From JBEHWX01 sp048498995 (lineage in GTDB: Bacteria; Bacteroidota; Ignavibacteria; OLB7), in NCBI GenBank assembly GCA_048498995.1, contig JBEHWX010000049.1, positions 1 through 42,240 on the forward strand: DNA of 42,240 nt. The letters are read 5' to 3'. This document shows, one piece after another, positions 7,813-15,913 of this stretch. The first letter of the stretch is position 1. Each line of letters begins with the position of its first letter. Position numbers and translations under genes: made by a program. The notes beneath the pieces are model-generated. The model saw only the letters and a program-made list of their open reading frames with translations, did not search any database and was not told the DNA's origin.

Positions 7813-8337
7813 TCACAGCAGCACGTCCAGCTCGTCGTGTATCTCCACGCTCCCGTTCTCCAGACGATGACGGAAGCGAAACGTGACCTCCTCGAACGGA
7901 ATCTCCGCGAACGTCCCGGACATCGCGTCCCCCGCCTCGTCGACCATCACGCACTCGACGGTATCGAACGGCGTGTCGGTGGTGGCCAGGCCATGGAACA
8001 GATAATGGCAGCCGGATGCGCGGATCGCCTCGAGCGACGGCGAGAGCACCTCCACGTAGCTCATCTCCGCGTAGGAGAAGTAGAGAAGCTCGTAGACCGG
8101 GACATGGAGCGTGTCGGGACCGTCGGGAGGGAGTCCCCAGTTGATCGAGTCGATCACCATGGTCTTGTAGAGGGTCTCGGCGATCGCGTCCCAGGACTCG
8201 TAGGCATCCGGGGAGCGCCAGGCGATGTGGCCTCGCTCGAGGGTGGGGATCAGGGTGCGGAGCGCGTCGCGGAAGATCGCGATCAGCTCGTGAACCGACG
8301 TGCGCCACGTGGCGTGGCGGTCGAACGCGGGATTCAT
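7813..8337 (-). CDS. hypothetical cytoplasmic protein
   Basis: 174 residues, no signal peptide and no membrane segment. The ATG at 8337 has a good ribosome site (aaggaga about 8 bases upstream). The sequence is acidic, with features such as HIAWRSPDAYESWDAIAETLYKTMV near residues 37-61, PVYELLYFSYAEMSYVEV near 80-97 and a C-terminal beta-rich half (EIPFEEVTFRFRHRLENGSVEIHDELDVLL). I do not recognise a family. It sits 88 bases upstream of the three tandem family A genes on the same strand, so it may be the first gene of that unit. Nothing in the sequence supports a catalytic role. Confidence 0.8.
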   Translation of the reverse strand: MNPAFDRHATWRTSVHELIAIFRDALRTLIPTLERGHIAWRSPDAYESWDAIAETLYKTMVIDSINWGLPPDGPDTLHVPVYELLYFSYAEMSYVEVLSPSLEAIRASGCHYLFHGLATTDTPFDTVECVMVDEAGDAMSGTFAEIPFEEVTFRFRHRLENGSVEIHDELDVLL

Positions 8338-8587
8338 TCTTCTCTCCTTGGTGTGGTAGTCTCTTCGGAACAGCCCGCACGCTGCCTGCGTGATACCGCT
8401 ACGCGGGAAGGTCTGTCGGATGCGGGTGGTGATCGTTCGTCGCGCGGAGCTCGGCGCTCGCGGGACGCGGATCGAAGATACATGCCGCGGCGGAAAGATC
8501 AAGAGACGCCCGGAGATTTTCGCGCGCATATGCCGGCGGCCATCCCGGAAGCGCGCCACGACGCACGCGATCCGGCTCGATGCAACG

Positions 8588-8622
8588 CGGCCGGCCCGGC
8601 GGAGGTAGCGCCGGGCCGGCCG
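8588..8622. terminator. strong GC hairpin
   Basis: A 13-base perfect stem: 8588-8600 (cggccggcccggc) with 8610-8622, loop of nine bases. It lies about 190 bases beyond the stop of the barrel gene ending at 8811 and 250 bases before the start at 8337. No T-run follows. The rest of 8338-8810 shows no gene. Confidence 0.5.
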
Positions 8623-8810
8623 TTCGGAGCCCGCTGGATCGACGGGTGATCCATCCACCCGGCGATGTCGGAGCCGGGTCCCTCCGCTCCCCGACTCGCC
8701 ACACGGTGGGTGACGGGCGATCAGTCGACATCGAATTCGTCCATCCGGTTCGGATACCGCGCCCGGGCGCTCCCCTCGAGCGATACGCCGGATCACTGGC
8801 TCCGGGTGGG

Positions 8811-9440
8811 TTACAGGCGCATCAGCACGCGCAGGCGGATCGGCAGCGAGTGGACCACGCCGTTGCCGACGTCGGTGAGCACGTAGCCGCACTCGGCCGC
8901 GACCGAGAAGGTGGGGTTGATCCGGTAGGCGGCGCCGATGGCAAGATCGGCCGCGACGTTGACCGTGGAGGTCGGGTGATAGGTGGAAGGGATCAGCTCC
9001 CGCTCATCGGCCGACCAGGAATACTGACGCGACACCGACTGCACGAAACAGAGCATCAGATCGCCGGCACCGTAAAGATCACCCTTCCCCGCGTGCACGA
9101 GCGTATAGCGGCAGCGCGGGCCGACGCCGGTGGTGACGTAATCATCCAGCCATCCGTAGGTCATCACGAAGCTCGACCGCTGGACGATGCCGCCGACGGC
9201 GAGATTCCCGAGCAGGCCGTATTCGACGCCCGCGTCGAGGAGCATCCCCCCCGACCAATCCGTCCAGTCCGATCCGCCGCCGAGAACGCTTCCCTGGCCG
9301 AGGCCGGCGAAGACGGTCACCGTCCCCTTCTGCGCCGCGAGCGGCCGGGCGGAGAGGCCGAGTATCAGGAGGATGGCCATCAGCAGACCTGAGAGCATGC
9401 GGGGGGAGTGATGCGCGGCAGCAAGAATGTTCGTGTTCAT
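8811..9440 (-). CDS. predicted outer-membrane beta-barrel protein
   Basis: 209 residues. The ATG at 9440 has a GGAGG site 7 bases upstream. An N-terminal signal peptide (hydrophobic core LSGLLMAILLILGLSA, cut likely after PLAA) is followed by alternating short strands rich in G, V and aromatic residues: TVTVFAGLGQGSVLG, MLLDAGVEYGLLGNLAVGGIVQRSSFVMTYG, RCRYTLVH, STVNVAADLAIGAAYRINPTFSVAAECGYVL. It ends in SLPIRLRVLMRL. This is the pattern of small eight-strand outer-membrane proteins of the OmpA/porin-like superfamily. The final residue is leucine rather than phenylalanine, which is common outside Proteobacteria. It is divergently oriented to a large secreted beta-helix protein. Function beyond an envelope protein cannot be given. 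Confidence 0.8.
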   Translation of the reverse strand: MNTNILAAAHHSPRMLSGLLMAILLILGLSARPLAAQKGTVTVFAGLGQGSVLGGGSDWTDWSGGMLLDAGVEYGLLGNLAVGGIVQRSSFVMTYGWLDDYVTTGVGPRCRYTLVHAGKGDLYGAGDLMLCFVQSVSRQYSWSADERELIPSTYHPTSTVNVAADLAIGAAYRINPTFSVAAECGYVLTDVGNGVVHSLPIRLRVLMRL

Positions 9441-9845
9441 GGCAGTCCTCCGCGGGTTGGTATGATCGTTCTGCGCGGTGCCGTCCGAGGCCGGCCTGGT
9501 GAGGCCTGATGGGACATCGGGACCGGCGCTCCGCCGTTCGATCTGGCTCCTTCCAACGGGGATGCCATGGCGGTGAGGCGCCGCATCCATCGAGAATTCG
9601 CCGATCCGTCGCGCGCGCGCGTGATGGCCGGTCACGCTCCGTGGCGGGAGTCCGCCGGCGCCGTGACGCGGCGCGCATCTGAGCGGAGTACGATCGTACA
9701 TGTCTTGCGTGGTGTCTCACGCTGGGTCGCGCCGATGTCCGATGGTGGCTGGCCGCGCGCCGCGCGCTTCTTCGATCACCATGTCGGCGACGGCCGGTCC
9801 GACGCGCGCGGGCTCGAGCGCGACGCACGGCTCGCACCGGAACGC

Positions 9846-9877
9846 TTGCCTCATTCGCACCGAAGCAGTTGTTTTGC
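9846..9877 (+). promoter_or_regulatory. possible TTG-N20-TTGTTTTGC promoter
   Basis: TTG at 9846-9848 and TTGTTTTGC at 9869-9877 are 20 bases apart, close to the TTG-N19/21-TAnnTTTG promoter of Bacteroidota with one mismatch in the -7 box. It lies about 145 bases upstream of the beta-helix gene. The remainder of the 582-base divergent gap 9441-10022 has no visible gene. Confidence 0.4.
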
Positions 9878-10022
9878 AGCGGTCAATTGCCACGTTCCAC
9901 CCGTTGCGAGACAACTCGATCACCCCCACGTCGTGAGCCGTGCGGCGACTCCGCGCTTCCTTCCCGCGCCCATGGCTCCCGGAACGACTGGTGAATGTCG
10001 TGCTCATCAACAGGAACCCAAC

Positions 10023-12347
10023 ATGAATCGGCACACTCGCTACCTGCCCGCACTCGTCGCGCTGGCCAGCGCGCTCCTCGCCCTCGCGTCTCCGGCCGCC
10101 GCGCAATACTCATCCGTCTCGGTCGCCGGCCAGTCGGCGACCAACGTCACGGCAACCTCGGTGCTCTTCACCGGATCGGCGTCGATCGGCCCCTGGGGAG
10201 CCTCCGACTACTTCCAGTACGGCACATCCTCCAGCTACGGCAGCCAGACCCCGACCCAGGGGCTGACATGGAGCTGGCAGTCGGAGACCGTCGGCTTCTC
10301 CTCCCAGGTGACCGACCTGGCACCGAACACGACCTATCATTACCGCGCGGTGGTGGTCGACGGCAACGGCTGGGGAACCGCCTACGGCGGCGACGCCACG
10401 TTCACCACGCCGCCGGCCCAGACCGACGGCGGCCTTGCGCTCTCCGGCCCCTCGGCCGCCAACGTCACCCACTCGTACATCGGTTCGACCAACGGATGGA
10501 TCGCGGCTGACGTCCCGATGCTGATCGCCTCGCGCTGGAGCCGCGTCTGGCAGATCGGGACCAGCGGAGCGATCAGCGACACGGTGGCCTTCGGCTTCGA
10601 CTTCCCGACCGGCGGCGTGACGACCTACGGCGTGAACTACATGCTGCTGTACCGTTCCGGATCGAGCGGCTACTTCACGCCGCTGTTCGTCCCGACGGGA
10701 ACCGTGACCCAGGGATGGGCGCAGTTCCTGGTGCCGGCCTCGCGGCTCCAGCCGGGCGAGTACACGCTCGGCCAGGCGATCTCCGGAACGATCGTCCAGG
10801 TGCCGCGGGACGCCTCCACGGTGCAGGGCGGGGTCAACGCCGCCGGCGGCGGCGTGGTGCTGGTGGCGCCGGGGACGTACAACGAGCGGGTCAACGTCGG
10901 CGACAACACCGTCACGATCATGTCCGAGTTCGGCATCACCGGTGACACGTCGAAGATCTCCCGCACGGTGATCGACGGCGGAGGGCAGGGATCGGTGATC
11001 ACCGCCGGCGACCGGAACAACGGCTGCACCTTCATCGGCCTCACCGTGCAGAACGGGAGCGCCCGGACCGGCGGCGGCGCCTACATGGGCATCTACTCCG
11101 GCTCGAGCTGGAAGTACTGCTACTTCTTCAACAACAGGGCGTCCAGCCAGGGAGGGGCGTTCTACAGCGGCTCCTACGGCGGCAACAGCTTCGCCAACTG
11201 CGTCTTCAACGGCAACTCGGTCAACCCGGGCGACGGCCAGTCGGCCTACGGCGGCGCCATCTGCCAGACCAGCTACGGCAACATGTCGATCACCAGTTGC
11301 TCGTTCACCGGCAACCACGCCAACGGCTACTACAATCAGGGGTTCCAAAGCTGGACCGGGCACGGTTACGGCGGAGCGATCGACTTCGACTTCTTCTCCT
11401 ACGGCAGCCTCTCGGTCTCCAACTCCACCTTCACCGACAACGTGGCGCAGCAGTCCGGCGGCGCCATCTTCAACGGCGGCGGCAAGGGAGGCGTGACCAC
11501 CTACAACTGCGTCTTCAACGGCAACTACGGCGGCGGCACGATCAATGGCCTGACGCGCAAGGAAGGGGACGGATCGGCCATCTCCTCCGCGGGCCCGGTG
11601 GCCTCCGGCGGCGCGATCTTCGTGGAGAAGGGTGGCCGCGCGCGCATCATCCAGTCGACCATCTACGACACCACCGCCGGCGACAAGTCCGGCGGCATCC
11701 GCGTCGACACCGGCGAGGTCGATGTGATCTCCTCGATCGTCTGGACCGGCAACGGCTCTTCGGCGATCGAGGCGAATCACGGCCTGATGCGCGTCGCCTA
11801 CTCGAACGTGGCTGGCGGCTGGAATGGTCCCGGCATCGGCAACCTGAGCGTCGACCCGATGTTCACCGATATCGCCGGCGGCGACTTCCGTCTCCGCCCC
11901 GGATCGCCGAGCATCGACTCCGGCACCCCCGATGCCGACGGCGACGGCCTGACCTGGCAGAGCGACAGTGACGATCGCGATCCGGACGGCAGCAGGATCG
12001 ATATGGGGGCGCTCCCCTACTACCGGGAGATCCCGGCCGGCGGCGCCGTCGCAGCCGTGCGCGTCCTCACCTCCCTGGCTTCGCCGCGCGGCCCGCGCGT
12101 GATGATTGCGCCGAGCCCGATGGCGACCGCCGGCATACTCCGCTACGAGCTCGCCGCGCCGGCCGATGTGACGATCGAGCTGGTGAGCGCGCTCGGCGAA
12201 CGGATCGCGACGCTGGTCGATGGACATCGCGAGGCCGGGCCACAGGTCGAGACGATCGACGTCTCGAAGCTGCCGGCCGGCGTCTACCCGTTCAGGCTCC
12301 GCGCCGGCGATGCGCTGACGACGGGACGGATCGTGGTGGCGCGCTGA
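10023..12347 (+). CDS. secreted parallel beta-helix protein with T9SS sorting domain
   Basis: 774 residues, the only large plus-strand gene in the first 37 kb. The ATG at 10023 gives a clear signal peptide (LPALVALASALLALASPAAA, cut before QYSS). Residues about 30-130 are fibronectin type III-like (TNVTATSVLFTGSA ... LAPNTTYHYRAVVVDGNGWG ... FTTPP). About 256-300 is a pectate-lyase-like entry (VLVAPGTYNERVNV). About 300-660 holds repeated rungs rich in N, G and C such as CVFNGN, SCSFTGNHANG, NSTFTDNVAQQSGGAIFNGGG, typical of right-handed parallel beta-helix proteins, followed by SIDSGTPDADGDG. The end (about 692-774) is a type A sorting domain: APSPMATAGILRYEL, VTIELVSALGERIATLV, LPAGVYPFRL. 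It is probably displayed on or released from the surface; whether it binds or cleaves polysaccharide is not evident. Confidence 0.9.
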   Translation: MNRHTRYLPALVALASALLALASPAAAQYSSVSVAGQSATNVTATSVLFTGSASIGPWGASDYFQYGTSSSYGSQTPTQGLTWSWQSETVGFSSQVTDLAPNTTYHYRAVVVDGNGWGTAYGGDATFTTPPAQTDGGLALSGPSAANVTHSYIGSTNGWIAADVPMLIASRWSRVWQIGTSGAISDTVAFGFDFPTGGVTTYGVNYMLLYRSGSSGYFTPLFVPTGTVTQGWAQFLVPASRLQPGEYTLGQAISGTIVQVPRDASTVQGGVNAAGGGVVLVAPGTYNERVNVGDNTVTIMSEFGITGDTSKISRTVIDGGGQGSVITAGDRNNGCTFIGLTVQNGSARTGGGAYMGIYSGSSWKYCYFFNNRASSQGGAFYSGSYGGNSFANCVFNGNSVNPGDGQSAYGGAICQTSYGNMSITSCSFTGNHANGYYNQGFQSWTGHGYGGAIDFDFFSYGSLSVSNSTFTDNVAQQSGGAIFNGGGKGGVTTYNCVFNGNYGGGTINGLTRKEGDGSAISSAGPVASGGAIFVEKGGRARIIQSTIYDTTAGDKSGGIRVDTGEVDVISSIVWTGNGSSAIEANHGLMRVAYSNVAGGWNGPGIGNLSVDPMFTDIAGGDFRLRPGSPSIDSGTPDADGDGLTWQSDSDDRDPDGSRIDMGALPYYREIPAGGAVAAVRVLTSLASPRGPRVMIAPSPMATAGILRYELAAPADVTIELVSALGERIATLVDGHREAGPQVETIDVSKLPAGVYPFRLRAGDALTTGRIVVAR

Positions 12348-12365
12348 GGCGGATCGCGGCGATCG

Positions 12366-12407
12366 GATAACGGACAGGGGGACCCGCGGGTCCCCCTGTC
12401 CGTTATC
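12366..12407. terminator. 42-base perfect palindrome between convergent genes
   Basis: 12366-12385 is the exact reverse complement of 12388-12407, with a central gc that continues the symmetry. It lies 18 bases after the plus-strand stop at 12347 and 28 bases after the stop of the converging gene at 12436, the position expected for a shared bidirectional terminator. The stem is unusually long and perfect. Confidence 0.75.
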
Positions 12408-12435
12408 GTGGAGTCGACATCGTCCTACGGCATGA

Positions 12436-13512
12436 TCAGCGTCGCGCGGATGCCATGCGCGATCGGGGCTGGGACGGACGCGCGGGGGGCGCGGCAACGT
12501 CGAGCACCTTCTCCAGGAACTTCCGCTCCCGATTCACCACCTCGCGCATCTGCCGCACCACCGTCAGCGTGTCGATGCCGGTGAAGATCGCCATGCAGAC
12601 GAGTATCGGTATGACGTGATCGATCCCGACCGTGACCATGCCGATGAGCAGAGCCGTGCCGAGCGATCTGACGAATCCCCACAACGTGAAGCGCTGGACA
12701 AACGCCGAGACGTGAAGCTCGGATCCCTCGGCGGTCGGGACGATCCGGCCGTCGAGCACGGCCGTTCTCGGCAGCGACATGGTGCGATGGATGCGGAAGG
12801 CACCATCTTGGACCAGCCCCTGATACTTCGGCTTGGCCACCGACTGATAGTCCGAGTAGACCGTGTTGCCGCCGACGAGGATGCCGAGCCGGCGGGCGAC
12901 TTCCGCCGGAGGCAGGGACGTGGCGATCGTATACGATCCGACCGGAGTGGTGGCGCGCTTCGCGGAGTGTTGCGACAGATCCTTCACGAGAAGCGTGTCG
13001 GCCCGCAGCCCCGCCTCCTCCTCGGTCATGCTGATGAGATCGGCGATGAAGCCACGCTCCCGGTCGAGAAATCCGATCGTGCGCCGCCGAATCTCGAACC
13101 ACGGGAGAAGTATCAGCACGACATTGAGCGCGAGCATCGTCAGCGCCGTGGACGGATCCCCCGTGGCATACAGAACGATCGCGAGAGCGCCGAGGATGGT
13201 GGCAAAGGAGCCGAAGAACCAGGTCCCCGCTCGCAGTCCTCCGCCCCGCACGAGTCGAAGTTCGATGCTCGTGGCCTTGCCGGACACGATCGCATAGACG
13301 CCGGCGAATTCGAGCTTCGGTCCATAGACCTCCTTTGCCCGTTTGATGATGAAACCGCGCTCGTCATGGCTTCCGGCATAGGCGGCGCCCGGCGGCGCGA
13401 TCCGCTTCCAGATCGTTTCGTTCGCGGAGAGGTTGGGATCGAACAGCGCATCGAGCCTGCGTCCGATCTCCTCGGGCGTCAGAGATGTCTCGATGGTCGA
13501 GCTCTGATTCAT
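12436..13512 (-). CDS. family A membrane protein with duplicated domain
   Basis: 358 residues made of two family A units in tandem. Unit 1 starts at ETSLTPEEIGRRLDALF (residues about 8-24), has the soluble strands ERGFIIKRAKEVYGPKLEFAGVYAIV and a membrane hairpin (about 96-140). It ends with a DREFGFIADLISMTEEE-like helix (here DRERGFIADLISMTEEE). Unit 2 begins near 190 (IATSLPPAEVARRLGILV), repeats the strand region (FRIHRTMSLPRTAVLDGRIVP) and has a second hairpin (about 280-325), then RERKFLEKVLDVA. The start ATG at 13512 overlaps the stop of the upstream gene by four bases (ATGA), which indicates translational coupling. No function is known. Confidence 0.85.
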   Translation of the reverse strand: MNQSSTIETSLTPEEIGRRLDALFDPNLSANETIWKRIAPPGAAYAGSHDERGFIIKRAKEVYGPKLEFAGVYAIVSGKATSIELRLVRGGGLRAGTWFFGSFATILGALAIVLYATGDPSTALTMLALNVVLILLPWFEIRRRTIGFLDRERGFIADLISMTEEEAGLRADTLLVKDLSQHSAKRATTPVGSYTIATSLPPAEVARRLGILVGGNTVYSDYQSVAKPKYQGLVQDGAFRIHRTMSLPRTAVLDGRIVPTAEGSELHVSAFVQRFTLWGFVRSLGTALLIGMVTVGIDHVIPILVCMAIFTGIDTLTVVRQMREVVNRERKFLEKVLDVAAPPARPSQPRSRMASARR

Positions 13513-14732
13513 GACGATTGAAGTTGGGATTCGTAGTCGGGGATATCGGTTCCATCCGGCGGGCGCGGGTCGTCCGGAGGGCCGCCCGAAGGATCATCCG
13601 GAGGATCTCCCGTATCTCCGCCGTCGCGGCCGGCGCCGGGCTCGGGCGCCGGGGTATCAGGATCGAGCACCGAAGCGAGGAAGCGCTCGACCTCTTCCAT
13701 GTACAGCCGCCATTCATGGCGCGGATGGTACGTGAAGTAGAAGCGCGGATGCCCCTTGAAGAAGATCAGCTTTGCCAGGGCGAGCATGACGGCAACCACG
13801 ACAGCGACGCCCGATCCCCCTCCGGCGAAGAAGATCACGATCGCGGCGCCGATCCCGATTCCGATCAACCCCGCGATGAAGTCCCTGTCCCTCGGATCAT
13901 CGAAATAGATCGAGGCGTTCAGGGTCGAGATCCCCCTTCGCCGACTCCAGTTACCGGAGATGAACGGACTGTCGGCATCATCCGTGGAGTGGCGAAGCAT
14001 GAACGTTCCCTCGCCGATGATCCCCTCGAACTGCGGCAGCTCCCCGGAGGCATGCCACCGGAAGGTCCGATTGCCGTCGCAGAGCAGTCGCAGGCGACGG
14101 ATGATCTCCTCGCCCTGAAGCGGCGTGTCTAATGAAAGCCGGGCGGACGGACGGTCGAACTCCCTGATCCGCATCAGCGCGCCACTTTCGCGCCGGCGCC
14201 GATCGATCACGACGGCCGCCTCCTCGGTGGTCATGGTCAACAGCCCGTCGATCGCGGCGCGGTCCTCGGCCAGCATCCTCGCGGCGCGGCGATGGGCGGC
14301 GCGCACCAGCAGCAGCGCGAACAGCAGCAAGGCCGCGGCGCCGTACCAATACGCGGGACGCGGGCCGGGCAGGAGCCTGGCGAGCATCAGGAGCACGAGT
14401 ATCGCCGGGGCGACCACGCCGCCGGCGACCATCAGATACAGACTCCCCGGCGTCCCCACCACCTTCGTCTCGATCGCGACCCGCGTTCCCTCGGGTGCCG
14501 GAATGTAGACTCCCTCGAATCGGAGGTAGCGGCGTCCGACATCGGGATGGCGCTCGATCGTCCAGCCGGCCTCCCCCGCCTCGCCGGCATAGAGCACGCC
14601 GAGCGGCGCGAAACGCTGCCAGGCAAGCTCCGCGTCGCGCCGAAGCCCGAGGAGGGTGCGTAGACGACGGGTGATCTCCTCCCGGTCCAGCGGGGAATCG
14701 ATCGCGTATCGTGTGGTCCGTCGGAAGAGCAT
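13509..14732 (-). CDS. family A membrane protein with duplicated domain and Pro/Asp tail
   Basis: 407 residues, also two family A units. Unit 1: YAIDSPLDREEITRRLRTLLG, GWTIERHPDVGRRYLRFEGVYIPAPEGTRVAIETKV, a hydrophobic hairpin (about 112-165) and an EDRAAIDGLLTMTTEEA helix. Unit 2: LSLDTPLQGEEIIRRLRLLCDG, FEGIIGEGTFMLRH, then a glycine-rich hairpin near 295-335 (IGIGIGAAIVIFFAGGGSGVAVVVAVML). The C-terminus is a low-complexity tail rich in P, D and G (residues about 365-400), not present in the shorter members. ATG 14732 is chosen because the family motif follows directly. It overlaps the next gene by four bases and follows the family B gene at 14770 by 37 bases, which links the two families in one transcript. 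Confidence 0.85.
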   Translation of the reverse strand: MLFRRTTRYAIDSPLDREEITRRLRTLLGLRRDAELAWQRFAPLGVLYAGEAGEAGWTIERHPDVGRRYLRFEGVYIPAPEGTRVAIETKVVGTPGSLYLMVAGGVVAPAILVLLMLARLLPGPRPAYWYGAAALLLFALLLVRAAHRRAARMLAEDRAAIDGLLTMTTEEAAVVIDRRRRESGALMRIREFDRPSARLSLDTPLQGEEIIRRLRLLCDGNRTFRWHASGELPQFEGIIGEGTFMLRHSTDDADSPFISGNWSRRRGISTLNASIYFDDPRDRDFIAGLIGIGIGAAIVIFFAGGGSGVAVVVAVMLALAKLIFFKGHPRFYFTYHPRHEWRLYMEEVERFLASVLDPDTPAPEPGAGRDGGDTGDPPDDPSGGPPDDPRPPDGTDIPDYESQLQSS

Positions 14733-14769
14733 GACTGCAAGGAATCTGAAGGCCTGGCAGATGCCGCAC

Positions 14770-15810
14770 TCATTTGCCGGAGGCGGGCAGCTTCGGTGTG
14801 CCGATGAACGAGAAGCTGGAGATGATCGCGCGGATATCATCCCGCTCGACACGTTCCCTGCTGTTCGCGTTGACCACGATGATGTACATGCGATCGTTGG
14901 CGACCGTAAAGATGGTCCTCATCACGCCTCCTCCCGGGCGGATCCCGACTGCCTCGATCGCGTCGATGCCGCCGAGCGTCGAGTAGCCGATCCGTTCGAT
15001 GGTACAGGAACTCTTCATCTGCGTCTGGAACCCCCGCATGATGCCGGGGTCACGAATGGAGCCGGTCCCCGGGATATCCCGGAGCGTCAGCATCACCCTG
15101 ACCGTGTCGGATTCCGTCGTCCTGCCGACGGCGAGAACGGTGGTGTTTCCCCCCCGCGTCACCTCGGCGTCGGTGGCCCGGTACCACGTCTCCGGAACGG
15201 AGATGGCGCACCGGGCACGATCGAACCGGACGGCCTTGAGCGTGGCCGAATCGGCGTCCGTCACCAGCCGCGCGACGTCCGGCCTGCCGATGAAGGAGAA
15301 GCTCGAATGAATGGCGTCGACCTCGGCATCGGCCAGAGGCTCGCCCCGGCTCGAGCAGAGATAGAGAAGGTATCCCCGATCGTTGGCGAAGGCCGCGACG
15401 ATGCGCGACCGCAGTCCGTTGGAAAGCCTGCCGGTGATGCTCAGCGCGTCGATGCCGCCGAGCGTCCACCGTTGGGAGGTATCGCGCGCGGCGCCGGCCG
15501 CCATCTCTCCGAGCGCGCCTCTGACGAACTCGGAGACAATCACCGGCTCGCCATGCGGCACGCTGACCCTGATGAGAATCGCCAAGGTCGTGTCGGCGGT
15601 ACCCACGCGCCGCGCCGAGAGAAGAATCCTTCCCTTGACTGCTTCGTCGTATCCCTCCAGGTCCTGTTCCGCGTCGGTATTCCGCTGCCATGATGTCGGC
15701 AACCCGATCGAGCAGCGCTCCGAGGGGAACGTGACCGTCGCCATCTGCGCCGAACAGTCGACGGCGATGGCGACGAATAGGAGGAGAAGTATCGAGATGA
15801 TGCGATGCAT
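14770..15810 (-). CDS. family B exported protein, two PsbP/DcrB-like domains
   Basis: 346 residues and last of a run of eight family B genes. Signal peptide MHRIISILLLLFVAIAVDCSAQ, cut probably after CSA. Two similar domains of about 150-160 residues follow. Each opens with a strand and CSIGLP.SW (or CAISVPETW), then a strand-rich part (ILLSARRVGTADTTLAILI; TVLAVGRTTESDTVRVML), a helix, LGGIDA(L/I), a basic strand with ANDR.Y, and ends in SSFSFIG.P. This layout resembles the alpha/beta sandwich of the PsbP/DcrB/Mog1-like fold, but that is a judgement by eye. The conserved cysteine in CSIG or CAIS, not placed as a lipobox, is present in both domains. Probably periplasmic; the binding partner is unknown. 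Confidence 0.83.
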   Translation of the reverse strand: MHRIISILLLLFVAIAVDCSAQMATVTFPSERCSIGLPTSWQRNTDAEQDLEGYDEAVKGRILLSARRVGTADTTLAILIRVSVPHGEPVIVSEFVRGALGEMAAGAARDTSQRWTLGGIDALSITGRLSNGLRSRIVAAFANDRGYLLYLCSSRGEPLADAEVDAIHSSFSFIGRPDVARLVTDADSATLKAVRFDRARCAISVPETWYRATDAEVTRGGNTTVLAVGRTTESDTVRVMLTLRDIPGTGSIRDPGIMRGFQTQMKSSCTIERIGYSTLGGIDAIEAVGIRPGGGVMRTIFTVANDRMYIIVVNANSRERVERDDIRAIISSFSFIGTPKLPASGK

Positions 15811-15913
15811 GGGAATCGAGAGATCGGCAATGTGATAAATGGTCAGCCGGATCAGTCATGGGCCGCCATCGGAGCGATCCAGGGGCTGTTGCTCGGCAGG
15901 GATCGGTTCGGGC

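Noticed and set aside
10110..12497. 795-codon minus-strand open frame opposite the beta-helix gene
   Set aside because: The plus-strand frame has a signal peptide, beta-helix repeats and a sorting domain; the opposite frame is an R/A/V/H-rich shadow without any domain.
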